Assembly: GCF_045679555.1 (NCBI RefSeq)
Contig: NC_092090.1
Span: 30,159,702-30,223,701, forward strand
DNA length: 64,000 bases
Direction of reading: 5' to 3'
Source of the DNA: Salvelinus alpinus
Lineage: Eukaryota > Chordata > Actinopteri > Salmoniformes > Salmonidae
Numbering within the stretch: position 1 is the stretch's first letter; every line of letters starts with the position of its first letter. The translations under genes and the position numbers were made by a program. The notes beneath the pieces were generated by a model, which was not told the DNA's origin, searched no databases, and was given only the letters and a program-made list of their open reading frames with translations. Shown piece after piece: positions 49,663-63,439 of the stretch.

Positions 49663-50189
49663 CACGATGTGCGCAACTGGTTGAAGGTAAGTCAGGTGCA
49701 GGAGAGCAGAGATGGGTGATAACAGGCACACTTTATTCATGCCCAAGGAAAACAGCGATAACGCCCAAAGTACACAAACGGTACAATAAACAAAACACAC
49801 GGGTCAAACACATACCTGGTGCAAACCAGCCTGATGTGAACCACACGTAACAAACAAAACAATTCCACATACAGACATGGGGGGAACAGAGGGTAATATA
49901 CATTTAGTCAGATGAGGGAATGTGAACCAGGTGTGCGGAAAACCAAGACAAAACAAATGGAAAATGAACGCCGCCCGAACAAGGAGAGGGACCGACAACG
50001 GCGGAAGTCGTGACACCGGCGCTCGACATTGCCGGTCTACTAACCACCGGTCCTGGCAACCCTTCATTAGACACACCTGGACTTCATCACTTCCTTGATT
50101 ACTCCCCCTTTATCTAGCACTCCTTTATTATCACCCATCAGGCAGTATTGTTTCTGTGTTATGTTCAGACGCTACTCTTGTTCCTGTAT

Positions 50190-53100
50190 GATGAAGCTGG
50201 AGGGTAGGGCTGCTGTCTTATCGGCTCTCAACCAATCATGCTATTTTGTTTGTTTTTTCGCATTGTTTGTAAATTGTTTTGTACATAATGTTGCTGCTAC
50301 CATCTCTTATGACCAAAAAGAGCTTCTGGACATCAGAACTGGGATTACTCACCTCAAATTGGACGAGGAGTTCTTCTTCAATGAGTCAGACGTGAGGGAC
50401 ATACTGCAGACACCTGACCAGGGCCCGATCCCCGTGATACGCTGGAGAAGGAAACAGAGATTTCGAGGCAAAAGATCCGAGTGCCTTGCGAGGATCAGAC
50501 GACGAGTGGCTAATCTGCCCTTGCCTTCCATTCTGCTAGCTAACGTTCAATCGCTGGAAAATCATTTGGATGAACTGAAAGCACGTATATCCCACCAACG
50601 GGACATTAAAAACTGCAGTATCTTTTTTTTCACTGAGTTGTGGCTGAACGACGACATTAAGAACATACAGCTGGCGGGTTATACACTCTATCGACAGAAC
50701 AGCAGCCTCTGGTAAGACACGGGGCGGGGGCCTATGCATTTATGTAAACAACAGCTGGTGCACGATGTCAAAGGAAGTCTCAAAGTTTTGATCTCATGAT
50801 ATCTCATGATAAGCTGTAGACCACACTATCTACCCAGAGAGTTTTCATCTGTACTTTTCGTAGCTGTCTACATATCACCACAGAGCGAAGTTGGCACTAA
50901 AACCTCACTCAATGAGCTGTATTCCGCCATAAGCGAACAGGAAAACGCTCACCCAGAGGCGGTGCTTCTGGTGGCTGGTGACTTTAATGCAGGGAAACTT
51001 CAGCATGTTAAATGTGCAACCAGAGGGGAAAAAATTCTAGACCACCTTTACTCCACACACAAAGACGCGTACAAAGCTCTCCCTCGCCCTCCATTTGGCA
51101 AATCTGACCATAACTCTATCCTCCTGATTTCCTGCTTACAAGCTAAAATTAAAGCAGGAAGCACCAGTGACTCGGTCTTTAAACAAGTGGTCAGATGAAG
51201 CAGATGCTAAGCTACAGGACTGTTTTGCTAGCACAGACTGGAATATGTTCTGGGATTCTTCCAATGGCATTGAGGAATACAACACATCAGTCACTGGCTT
51301 TATCAATAAGTGTGTCGAGGACGTCGTCCCCACAGTGACTGTACGTACATACCCCAACCAGAAGCCATGTATTACAGGCAACATTCGCACCGAGCTAAAG
51401 GGTAGAGCTGCCGCTTTCAAGGAGCGGGACTCTAACCCGGAAGCTTATAAGAAATCCCGCTGTGCCTTCCGACGAAACATCAAACAGGCAAAGCATCAAT
51501 ACAGGACAAAGATCGAATCGTACTACAGCAGCTCCGACACTCTTCGGATTTGGCAGGGCTCGCAAACTATTACAGACTACAAAGGGAAGCACAACCGAGA
51601 ATAACTTCTATGCTCCCTTCGAGGCAAGTAACACTGAAACATGCATGAGAGCATCAGCTGGTCCGGATGACTGTGTGATCATGCTCTCCGCAGCCGATGT
51701 AAGACCTTGAAACAGGTCAACATTCACAAGGCCGCTGGGCCAGATGGATTACCAGGACGTGTACTCCGAGTATGCGCTGACCAACTGGCAAGTGTCTTCA
51801 CTGACATTTTCAACCTCTCCCTGTCTGAGTCTGTAATACCAACATGTTTAAAGCAGCCCACCATAGTCCCTGTGCCTAAAAACACTAAGGTAACCTGCCT
51901 AAATGACTACCAACCCATGAACTCACGTCCGTAGCCATGAAATTCTTTGAAAGGCTGGTCATGGCTCACATCAACACCATTATCCCAGAAACCCTAGACC
52001 CACTCCAATTTGCATACCGCACCAGCAGATCCACAGATGATGCAATCTCTATTGCATTCCACACTGCCTTTTCCCACCTGGACAAAAGGAACACCTACGT
52101 GAGAATGCTATTCATTGACTACAGCTGAGCGGTCAACACCATAGTGCCCTCAAAGCTCATCAATAAGCTAAGGACCCTGGGACTAAACACCTCCCTCTGC
52201 AACTGGATCCTGGACTTCCTGATGGGCCGCCTCTAGGTGGTAAGGGTAGGTAACAACACATCCGCCACACTGATCCTCAACACAGGGGCCCCTCAGGGGT
52301 GTGTGCTCAGTCCCCTCCTGTACTCCCTGTTCACCCATGACTGCTTGGCCAGGCACAACTCCAACACCATCATTAAGTTTGCTGATGACACAACAGTGGC
52401 AGGCCTGATCACTGCAAGGACAACAACTTCTCCCTCAATGTGATCAAGACAAAGGAGACGATTGTGGACTACAGGAAAAGGAGGACCGAGCATGACCCCA
52501 TTCTCATCGACGGGGCTGTAGTGGAGCAGGTTGAGAGCTTCAAGTTCATTGGCGTCCACATCACCAACAAACTAACATGGTCCAAGCACATCAAGACAGT
52601 CGTGAAGAGGGCATAACAAAACCTATTCCCCCTCAATAGACTGAAAAGATTTGGCATGGGTCCTCAGATCCTCAAAAGGTTCTACAGCTGCACCATCGAG
52701 AGGATCCTGACGGGTTGCATCACTGCCTGGTACGGCAACTGCTCGGCCTCCGACCACAAGGCACTACAGAGAGTAGTGTGTACGGCCCAGTACATCACTG
52801 GGGCCAAGCTTCCTGCCATCCAGGACCTCTATACCAGGCGGTGTCAGAGGAAGGCCCTAAAAATTGTCAACGACTCCAGCCACCCTAGTCATAGACTGTT
52901 CTCTCTGCTACCGCACGGCAAGTGGTACCGGAGCGCCCAGTCTAGGTCCAAGAGGCTTCTAAACAGCTTCTACCACGAAGCCATAAGACTCCTGAACAGC
53001 TAATCAAATGGCTACCCAGACTATTTGCAGCCCCCCCCTCTCCTCACGCGGCTACTACTCTCTGTTATTATCTATGCCAAGCCACTTTAATAACCCTATC

Positions 53101-53506
53101 TGCAAGTACATATCTACCTCAATTACCTCAACACCGGTGCCCCTGCACATTGACACATTGACTCTGAACCGGTGCCCCTGCACATTGACACATTGACTCT
53201 GAACCGGTGCCCCTGCACATTGACACGTTGACTCTGAACCGGTGCCCCTGCACATTGACACATTGACTCTGAACCGGTGCCCCTGCACATTGACACATTG
53301 ACTCTGAACCGGTGCCCCTGTACGTAGCCCCGCTATTATTATTTACTGCTGCTCCTTAATTATTTGTTTTTCTTATCTCTTACTTTTTTCCGGTATTTTC
53401 TTAACTGCATTGTTGTTTAAGGGCTTGTAAGTAAGCATTTCACTGCAAGGTGAAATTCGGCTCATGTTGTATTCTGCGCAGGTGACAAATAACATTTGAT
53501 TTGATT
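50190..53506 (+). mobile_element. Full-length but decayed LINE (FADD-type), with 3' tail
   Basis: The 5' start (50190) lines up with that of the copy at 12893. Coding remnants in order: CYFVCFFALFVNCFVHNVAA, LLANVQSLENHLDELKARIS and TELWLNDD (endonuclease); LLVAGDFNAG and [60 protein letters not shown] and [11 protein letters not shown] (reverse transcriptase); RLFSLLPHG and AIRLLNS ending 53003. Many stops and frameshifts. The 3' UTR ends ATAACATTTGATTTGATT. TGTAT on both sides (50185 and 53507) may be the target duplication. Confidence 0.9.
53137..53325. repeat. 35-bp tandem repeat in the LINE 3' UTR
   Basis: About five units of GACTCTGAACCGGTGCCCCT plus GCACATTGACACATT. The related copy at 11655-11690 has the unit once, so the expansion happened in this copy or its lineage. 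Confidence 0.88.
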
Positions 53507-53653
53507 TGTATCCACTCTATGTTTGTTCTTATTAAACTCACCGACTGCACCTGCTTCCTGACTCCCAGCGTCTATGTTACAGCTCCCCTAATTGGAGGAA
53601 ACTAACGGACAACAACACTTATGCTTCTACTTCCAGCTTATACATACTATATA

Positions 53654-55107
<1,454 letters not shown>

Positions 55108-55109
55108 TA

Positions 55110-55540
55110 TATCTCCCTCTCTAACTTTAAGCATCAGCTGTTAGAGTATCTTACTGATCAATGTACCTGTACACAGCCAATCTGTAAATAGCACACCCAA
55201 CTACCTCATCCCAATATTGTTATTTATCTTCTTGATCTTTTGCACCCCAGTATCTCTACTTTAACATCATCATCTGCACATCTATCACTCCAGTGTTAAT
55301 GCTAAACTGTAATTATTTTTGCCTCTGTGGCCTATTTATTGCATTACCTCCATAATTTTCTACATTTGCACACACTGTACATAGATTTTTCTATTGTGTT
55401 ATTGACTGTACGTTTGTTTATGTGTAACTCTGTGTTGTTGTTTTTGTCGCACTGCTTTGCTTTATCTTGGCCAGGTTGCAGCTGTAAATGAGAACTTGTT
55501 CTCAACTGGCCTACCTGGTTAAATAAAGGTGAAGTATTAT
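55110..55540 (+). mobile_element. LINE 3' UTR sharing its tail with the HpaI SINE
   Basis: Noncoding LINE 3' end beginning after the Tc1 flank (ATATCTCCCTCTC) and closing TGAGAACTTGTTCTCAACTG, GCCTACCTGGTTAAATAAAG. The closing part is about 80 percent identical by eye to the tail of the SINE at 21712-21914. It is severely 5'-truncated. Confidence 0.7.
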
Positions 55541-56639
55541 TATTTATTTTTTTAAATGAGTAGGAGTCTGAAGCTTATCAACGTAACTGTGTAGTATTGG
55601 CTCCTTCAGCTCTGCTTCTACATGTATACTGGTTGGCTGTAGATAATTGTTTTGATTGAAGCAGAACATGGTACACAAAAGCTAATATAAGTAAGCTCCT
55701 CTTTCCTGAATGGGACCGAAGGGCAGCTCTGGAGCAAAAAATATATATTTATTTTTCATGTTGGTATCTGTAACTCGTGTTTATTGAAAATGAAATGGAC
55801 ACTTTGGCCCAAAACCAGATGACACATTGCTGCCTGGCTACACAACAGGAACTACATCAATTCCAATTGGAATGGATGGTACAAATGTATTGTGAAGTGT
55901 ATCAGTTGAATATCCAGAAATAATGTATTGATCTGTTTTCAAATATTTTGTTATTTTTGAGTGTGTAGTCTAAGATGTTAGAGTGAAATATTATGAAAGC
56001 TGTAGACAGAAAGACAGATTTTCACCTATTTACTGCAACTTAAAACTGTCATACCTGTTTGTCAGTGTCTTCGTGGAGAATATACGTAGGCATACTTGGG
56101 CAAAAGAGATGAATAATGATGTATATTCTTCCTTGTAAAGCCAAAGTATGGGTGCCATGAAAGTGACATGAATAGGAATATTACTAAATGTTTTCAACAT
56201 GTCCCTGTTTCACAGACACATAAAATCATTATTACTTCACCAGGCCCTTCAATGCTAATAGGGTGACAGCTTACAGTGTAGAATTGCAACAGTTCAGTGG
56301 ATAAAATGGGATTGTGTTTTTCATACCATCTTCAACTGAATGCCACTGAGTCCGTACAGAGTGGATATCAACACAAGCCCATGCAACTAAACTGAATGTA
56401 ATCCCAGTGAAACTTAAGTCTCATTAGACCTGAACTCTTCATGGAGGACCTCGCCAAATCACTACCTGTTCAATAAAATAACACACATGTCCATTCCAAT
56501 CTATAATTGGATTGTTCAGATTGACTTAAAAAGATTGATTTATTTAAGTTCACACACAATCCTCTGGTTATACGCCTATTGTTTGATTAAACCGGAGGAC
56601 CAAAAATAGTGTATAAGAGATCATACAAAATATTTTGCT
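55541..56639. other. Intergenic; no gene seen
   Basis: No exon or repeat could be supported. AT-rich. Confidence 0.45.
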
Positions 56640-59257
56640 GTGGCTCTTATGTGGATGATGTTAAAAAAAGTTGTTGGTCTGATGTGATTAATAAGGAACA
56701 TCCAGATGCTGCACTTGATTAATTGATTGATAAACATGCACCTGTTAAGAAACTGACTGTTAGAACTGTTAAGGCTCCATGGATTGATGAGGAATTGAAA
56801 AACTGTAAGGCTGAAAGAGAATGGGCAAATGGAGTGGCTAATAAGTCTGGCTGCACATCAGAAATAGAGGAAGGACTAAAAACAAACAAAATATAACTAT
56901 TGTAAAATAGATTGTGTCTGTAAAATGTGTATAAGATGTATAAACTGAGGGTAGAAGCCTAAGTGTTTATTAGTTTACTCCAATTGGGGGAAGGGTGGTA
57001 GGGTTTGCCGGGTAATAATAAAGGTATATTCTTTAAAAAGTATGTATATCCATATAGTTATGTGTATGTATATATGTGTATCTGATGCATGTGTGTATGT
57101 ATATGGATATATATATTTACCACAAAAAGATATGGGGGATTGGAAATGATGCAGACAATTACATTGATGGAAGCAACAATCTTTCCGCAATATTAAGCTG
57201 ATCCACCCCTTAAAAAAAAAAATATATTTTTTTTAAGTCTGGCTGCACATCTGACTGCCTGACTTACTGCAAATTTGAGAAATTCGGTAACTAAACTCAA
57301 CAAAGAAGAAGAAACTGTATTATGAAGCCAAGATCAATTATATAAAGAATGATGTAAAAAAAAACTTAATTAAATTATGGGCAGAAAGACAAATTCAAAT
57401 CCATCTTTCATCGAATCAAATGGCTTATTCATCTCAAACCATTTTATGTTGGCAATTATTTGAATGATTACTTCATTGGCAAAGTAGGCACATTTAGGCA
57501 GGAAATGCCAACAATGAACAGTGAGCTATCGTAGTCATTTTTAAAAACAATTTTTAAAGTTAGTGTGGGAGAGGTGGAAAAATTATTTTTATTGATCAAT
57601 AATGACAAACCTCCTGGCATTGACAACTTAGATCGAAAGTTACTGAGGATGGTAGCTGACTCTATAACCACTTCTATCGGTCATATCTCTAATCTGAGTC
57701 TCGAGGAAAGTCTTTGTCCTCAGGCCTGGAGGGAAGCCTAAGTCATTCCACTACCCAAGAGTGGTAAAGCGGCCTTTATTGCAGACCTGTCAGCTTGCTG
57801 CCAGCTTCTAGTAAACTGTTTGGAAAGAAAAAATGGTGTTTGACCAAATACAATGCTACTTCTCTGTAAACCAATTAACAACAGACTTCCAGCATGCTTA
57901 TAGAGAAGGGCACTCAACATGTACTGCACTGACACAAATGACTGATGAATATTATGGGAGCTGTACTGTTAGATTTCAGGGCAGCCTTTGATATTATTGA
58001 CCATAACCTGTTGTTGAGAAAACTTATGTGTTATGGCTTTTCAATCTCTGCCATATTGTGGATTCAGAGCTATCTATCTAATAGAACAGAGGGTTTTCTT
58101 TAATCGAATCTTCTCTAATGTCAAACATGTAAAGTGTGGTGTACCGCAGGGCAGCTCTCTAGACCCTCTACTCTTTTCTATTTTTACCAATGACCTGCCA
58201 CTGGCATTAAACAAAGCATGTGTGTCCATGTATGCTGATTATTCAACCATATACACATCAGCAACCACAGCTAATGAAGTCACTGAAACCCTTTAACAAA
58301 GAGCTGCAGTCTGTTTTGGAATGGGTGGCCAGTAATAAACTGGTCCTGAACATCTCTAAAACTATGAGCATTGTATTTGGTACAAATAATTCCCTAAGTT
58401 CCAGACCTCAGCTGAATCTGGTAATGAATGGTGTGGCTGTTGAACAAGTTGAGGTGACTAAATTATTTGGTGTGACCTTAGATTGTAAACTGCCATGGTC
58501 AAAACACATAGATTCAGTGGTTGTAAAGATGGGGAGAGGTTTGACTGTAATACAGAGATAGTCTGCTTTTTTGACACCACACTCCGCAAAGCAAGTCCTG
58601 CAGACTCTACTTTTATCTTATCTTGATTATCGTCCAGTCATGTGATCAAGTGTTGCAAAGAAAGACCTAGTTAAACTGCGGCTGGTCCAGAACAGAGCGG
58701 CACGTCTTGTTATTCATTGTAATCAGAGGGCTGATATTAAAACTATGCATGCTAGTCTCTCTTGGCTAAAAGTTGAGGAAAGACTGACTGTGTCACTTCT
58801 TGTTTTTATAAGAAACAATGTGTTGGAAATTCCATGATGTTTGCATAATCATCTTACGCACAGCACTAACACACACACACTTACCCCACCAGACATGCCA
58901 CCTGGGGTCTTTTCACAGTCCCCAGGTCCAGAACAAATTCAAGGAAATGTGCAGTATTATACAGAGCCATGAGTGCTTGAAAAATTCCTTTCATCTTATA
59001 TAGCGCAAGTGAACAGCAAACCTGGTTTAAAAAAACAAATATAGCAACACCTCACGACACAGCACATCTCTCCCATGTGGCCTACTTGTTGTTGTTGTGT
59101 GTACTTTGTAACTGATAGATGCACACACACACTACACAACATGTAAATTGTAAAGTCTTTTGTCTGTAATGTCTTTTTTGGTATATGTCGGACCCCAGTA
59201 AGACTAGCTGTCGACATTGACATCGGCTAATGGGGATCCTAATAAATCAAATCAAAA
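56640..59257 (+). mobile_element. Decayed LINE of the ATGGGGATCCTAATAA-tail family
   Basis: Remnants in order: an end-of-endonuclease/linker stretch (APWIDEELKN at about 56775); KPPGIDNLDRKLLRMVADSI at about 57606; EGHSTCTALTQMTD at about 57906; GVPQGSSLDPLLFSIFTNDL at about 58138; a mutated MYAD box (YADYST instead of YADDST); ELQSVLEWVASNKLVLNISK; and HATWGLFTVPRSRTN-like C-terminus at about 58890. It ends GGGGATCCTAATAAATCAAA at 59252. Stops and frameshifts are frequent. It carries an L1 insertion at 56860-57233. Confidence 0.82.
56842..57251 (+). mobile_element. 5'-truncated L1 insertion with 17-18-bp target duplication
   Basis: TAAGTCTGGCTGCACATC occurs at 56842-56859 and again at 57234-57251. 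Between them lies about 374 bases of noncoding sequence ending in an A-rich tail (57212-57233), the form of a target-primed L1 insertion. The inner segment GGAAATGATGCAGACAATTA resembles fish L1 3' UTRs. It interrupts the older LINE at 56640-59257. Confidence 0.88.
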
Positions 59258-60079
59258 ACCACAACCAAAAAGGGCATCCCCAATATGACTTATACTGTAC
59301 ACAATCAATTGACAGGACCTTTTTTCCAAGACACCTCCATGGTAAATATTTATCATTTATTGTAGTGATTGTAAGAGGTTTTATTTATAATATAGCTATA
59401 CTTGAACAGAGTCTGTAGACCTACAGTCGTGACATGTCTCAGTGAGTTCCTCCCTCCCTCCCTTTGCTTTACCAATTGGTTGATCTGAGAATGTGCTCTG
59501 AACTCCTGAACCATTAAATTGCGATGACTCATAGTTTGTCCATCATCCTTCAACAATTCATATTCTGATTACCAATAAGCCATGAAATAGAGGAGAATAT
59601 ACTGTCCATGTACCTTGATCAAATGCACTCTGAGTAGGAGGAACTAGTGTTGCATGAGGAACATGACCTTAACAGGACTTTATTCCTCCAATGGTTTAAA
59701 AAAAATCTTTGCTAGTTGGATTGGACTATCTCATTCTGAATTCAAGCATTAATGGTCCATATCAACCATAAAACATGTATTTTATAAACCAATGAAATAA
59801 TGCTTAAATTCATTACTAACTGGGGTCGTCCCCATAGCCTCAGGCATTCATGTGTAATAATTGGAATGGCATGCTCTAAAATGCTCATCACATTTGCGTT
59901 GGCTTTACTTTGTGGTAATAATTGTTATCGAAATGCTACAGGGTGCTAGGAGAAAATGAATGGTTAAATGATCATAAAAAATCCCATCAGAATAATTTAC
60001 CTCCATTGCATACTTACAGTCAATTTATGCAGGTTCTGGTTTCAGAGGTTTAAGAATCGATCATGTTAGAACAAGACAT
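59258..60079. other. Intergenic; no gene seen
   Basis: No exon-like or repeat-like sequence recognised. Confidence 0.4.
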
Positions 60080-60427
60080 TTGCAGTTACACAGTCAGTCT
60101 TTATTAAGATTCATGTTCTATAGCATTTAACACACAAACCTTTAGGATCTGAATATAGATATACATGTATCAAAGTATGACAGGCTATGTCACCCCATGG
60201 GAAAGAAAAACACACAAAAAAACAAATGTTTCCTGAGCAGGCCAGGAAGAGCAAGCTGGACATGATTCATCTATAATACGTGTGACACATGAAGCAGCCA
60301 GGAAATGTTTAGATGAGGAGAAACAGAAGAGAATACCCCCATATTCACTTAATATCATGTCTCCACTTAGTGGAGATGTGGTGTCTCCAACAGTTTCTGA
60401 CAAATAGTTTCCGTTCATCCAGGCTCT
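60080..60427 (-). CDS. Possible 3'-terminal exon of an unidentified gene
   Basis: On the minus strand a very good acceptor (TTTTTTTTCTCCAAACAG) ends at 60428. One frame then encodes SLDERKLFVRNCWRHHISTK and WRHDIK before TGA at 60347-60345. About 240 bases of apparent 3' UTR lead to AATAAA at 60105-60100. A second frame stays open longer, to 60185 (RAWMNGNYLSETVGDTTSPL), and has no UTR advantage. I do not recognise either peptide. The combination of acceptor, stop and poly(A) signal is suggestive, but transcription is unproven. Confidence 0.35.
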
Positions 60428-62740
60428 CTGTTTGGAGAAAAAAAATTGACAAAAGAGCATTTGCGAGTAAATAGCAAGGGCGGTTTCTTTATTGAATTAT
60501 CATATTCAACAACACTGATGTTGATCACTTACTAGAACTAATGATAAAAAGACAGATGTTGTTTTCCTTCAAGTATTATGGAAATGTCAGTGGACTGGGA
60601 GCAATGTTCTGTCAACCCCGCCCAAATGCCCAACATATCACATCATGGCCTTTCAATGACCAGATAATACAATTACAAAGAATGGGAATGTTACAGATTT
60701 AGTTTTCAAGCTGAATATGCTAATTACATTTTAATCAACTGGGCCTCCTATTTCAATTACTTATTCAGTACTTAATTAAATGAATTACATCTTAATAACA
60801 CACATCTGTTTTTTATGTGAATAAACTTCAGTGTTGAGTCATTTTAACCCAGCCCATAATGGCTTGATCAGGGACTGCTCTTTCTAGAACCCAGTGTGTA
60901 GACGGTCCATCTCACCTTACCCTTCAATTTCTCACTCACCCAAGTTAAACTCTTATGTGGTTAAGGACAAAACACACCGGGCCGACTAATGGTTAAAAGC
61001 AGCGAGTGGTTGTCATTTTCTGTTAATTTTCAGACTATTCTACGTGAATCTATGTTTAATCGCAGCAGGTGATCTACTGTGCACGGCCAATGTTTGTTAT
61101 GGTGTGTTGCCTCTCCTATTGTCTGTCTGTCTGTCCATATAGACGAATAGACCCTATAGCTCCATGGAGATAAGAAGGTCCAGGTCAAGTGTTATGAACA
61201 CCCAGATACCATTAGTAGAGCAGTGTTTCACCTGGCCAGTCCACAATCTTGATAAGTCTTCCTGTACTGTCTTTAAACCCACACACACCCATCCTCTGTC
61301 AGATACACAAGCAGCATCAGTCTGCCGTGCACTGGGACCGGGAGAGACTGTTTGTGGGGTGGACAGTCCTATTGTTAAGCCGATTAGAGGTAAAATGCGT
61401 TATTCCACATATGACACCTAATATAGAAAAGTGTGTCCATTTCCTGCTCTGAGACTTTATGTAAACCAGACATATGATTTCCACGTTGAAATCAGCTGTC
61501 TGTGTGCTTTGCCGCTCAGGCCAGAGGTTGGGCTCTATCAAAGAAACAACTGTCCCTGTGGATTGTGGAGGCTATTTTTTGAGGGGTGCATGCAAGGGTT
61601 GTGACCATGTCCCTATGGAGGACATCTGGGCTGAAGTCAGCTGGTGATCGCTATATACTTCAGATCAGGTTTCTAATGAGAATGTTAAAGGTTGTTCTCT
61701 GACACAAAGTATTTTAAATGAATGTAGTTGGTGGGTCTTTCACGCTTGCTGCAGGATGCACCATCAGTGTGCTGCTTTGGCTGTATGGCCCTTTATACTT
61801 AACTTCCTCAATGAGCTGTGGATGAACACATGTAGTCATACATGCAGCTATGTGCTAAGTCAACAGCCCCCGTTGGGCTGGCGTGTCACATTTAATCACA
61901 TTCAACCCGACCATGTAACACAGAACATGCCCATAGCACAGTCATATGTTTCATTCCCCTTCCACTGATTTGAAAAATGTTGTTAATGTTGAAAAGAAGA
62001 GGGTGACGAGCTTTCTGTAGGTTGACATTTTATTGATCAACTCTTATACTGAGTGAAGGGCACTCATGGTGAGTGTGCAGGCCTATAGCCTACATTAAAC
62101 TTACTGTTTGATATTTCCCTAGGCCTATCAATTACACAGCAAACTATCAGCAATAATTAGGCTATATTTAGAGTTGGAGAACTAACCACTTCCTCAGGTG
62201 AGGAAATAGTCCCACATTAATTATCTTATCTGATATTAGTGTCCAAAAAGGTATAGGCAAATTCATCTCTATATTGAAAAAACGTATCTGAACATTCTCA
62301 AACCCTATTTTGAATTGTAGGCCTATTGTCAAACCCAAAGTTTATGACAGTCACTGGTTAAGGTTGCGCCTCAAAGTACTGTATCTTGAATCATGCATTT
62401 CTGCTTGGACATGCTAATTTGTTTAAACAATGTATTTCTTAAATCATAATTTTAGTAGTCTATTACACTTAGAATTAAGCACTAAATGGGGTTAGATAAA
62501 ATCATTAGACTACAATTTTTTTTATATTGCCTGACCCCACAAAAAAATCTTGACGTGACCAAATCGTAAACTTGTGCCACCAATTAAAAACTTAAGGAAA
62601 ACATTAGTATGGAGCACCGTGATATAAAACATGTGAATTATGAGATCTGAAGGCTTTCACACTAACCATGTCTGTAAATAGTAATGTTACTACATGTAAA
62701 TGAAATAATTAATGGCATATTTTTTTAACGTTTTAAAATA
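60428..62740. other. No recognised gene
   Basis: If the exon at 60080-60427 is real, this would contain an intron of that gene. A CTGT-rich run lies at 61122-61135. No other exon was supportable. Confidence 0.4.
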
Positions 62741-62890
62741 TGGGTGTTAGAAGTGAAAGTAATCCAAAAGTAATCAGATAACATTACTCATTGTGAGTAA
62801 TCCAAAGGATTATGTTACTTTTGACTTCATTTTTCATGTAACTGTAATCAGTAATGGATTACATTTTTCATGTAATCCACCCAACCCTGC
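62741..62890. repeat. Interspersed repeat, GTAATCC-rich
   Basis: It begins TGGGTGTTAGAAGTGAAAGT, ends GTAATCCACCCAACCCTGC, and carries several GTAATCC/GGATTAC copies in both orientations. It resembles a common fish non-autonomous element. Confidence 0.55.
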
Positions 62891-63439
62891 AAACAATCAT
62901 ACATACCTGTCACTAAAGAAATTGATTATTTTGAACTATTTTACTGTGGAGAGTTAAACACTTAGACAGGAGCTTGTGATTATTTGATTTAGCATCATTT
63001 TATTTAAAGAAATGAACACATATTGAATTAGTTTGACGGTTCATAATAAGTTCAAGCCTAATTGTATAACATTTTAAATAAGACTCCATTAGTGAGATTG
63101 GTTCTGATGACACTATAACGATTAGGGAAAGATGTCATAAATTGGTGCTGCTCAGTAGCACTGTACATAATTGTGGGGTGGACGGCAATAATTAATATTT
63201 TCAGTTTCCAGCACTGTTTCTTGGGTAAACTATTTCTCGTCTGTTTTGGAAGTTTGAGTGTTTTGGAATTCAAATGCATATCAACTTCACTGAGTTAATG
63301 AGCACAAGATATACTGCCCTGTTTTGGCTAACAGACAACAATTATATCAGGTCTTTCAGGCAAGATATGGGCATAACTGTCAAATAATCCAGTCATTACT
63401 CCTAAAGGAACAGGGACAGTACGGAGGACCAAAACAACA
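62891..63439. other. No recognised feature
   Basis: AT-rich intergenic sequence before the terminal Tc1 fragment. Confidence 0.4.

Larger units (their letters stand above)
49663..53582. mobile_element. Non-autonomous DNA element split by a LINE
   Basis: The left end CTGTCACGATGTGCGCAACT (49663) and the right end CAGCGTCTATGTTACAG (to 53582) are imperfect inverted copies. GTCAGGTGCAGGAGAGC on the left pairs with CTGCACCTGCTTCCTGAC on the right. The left piece runs to 50189, the right piece from 53507. GTCTACTAACCACC near 50040 is the reverse of a string at about 12253, placing this element in the same family as 12003-12310. Two inner palindromic ends (TGTCACG and CGTGACA, 49664 and 50010) suggest a composite structure. 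Confidence 0.65.
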
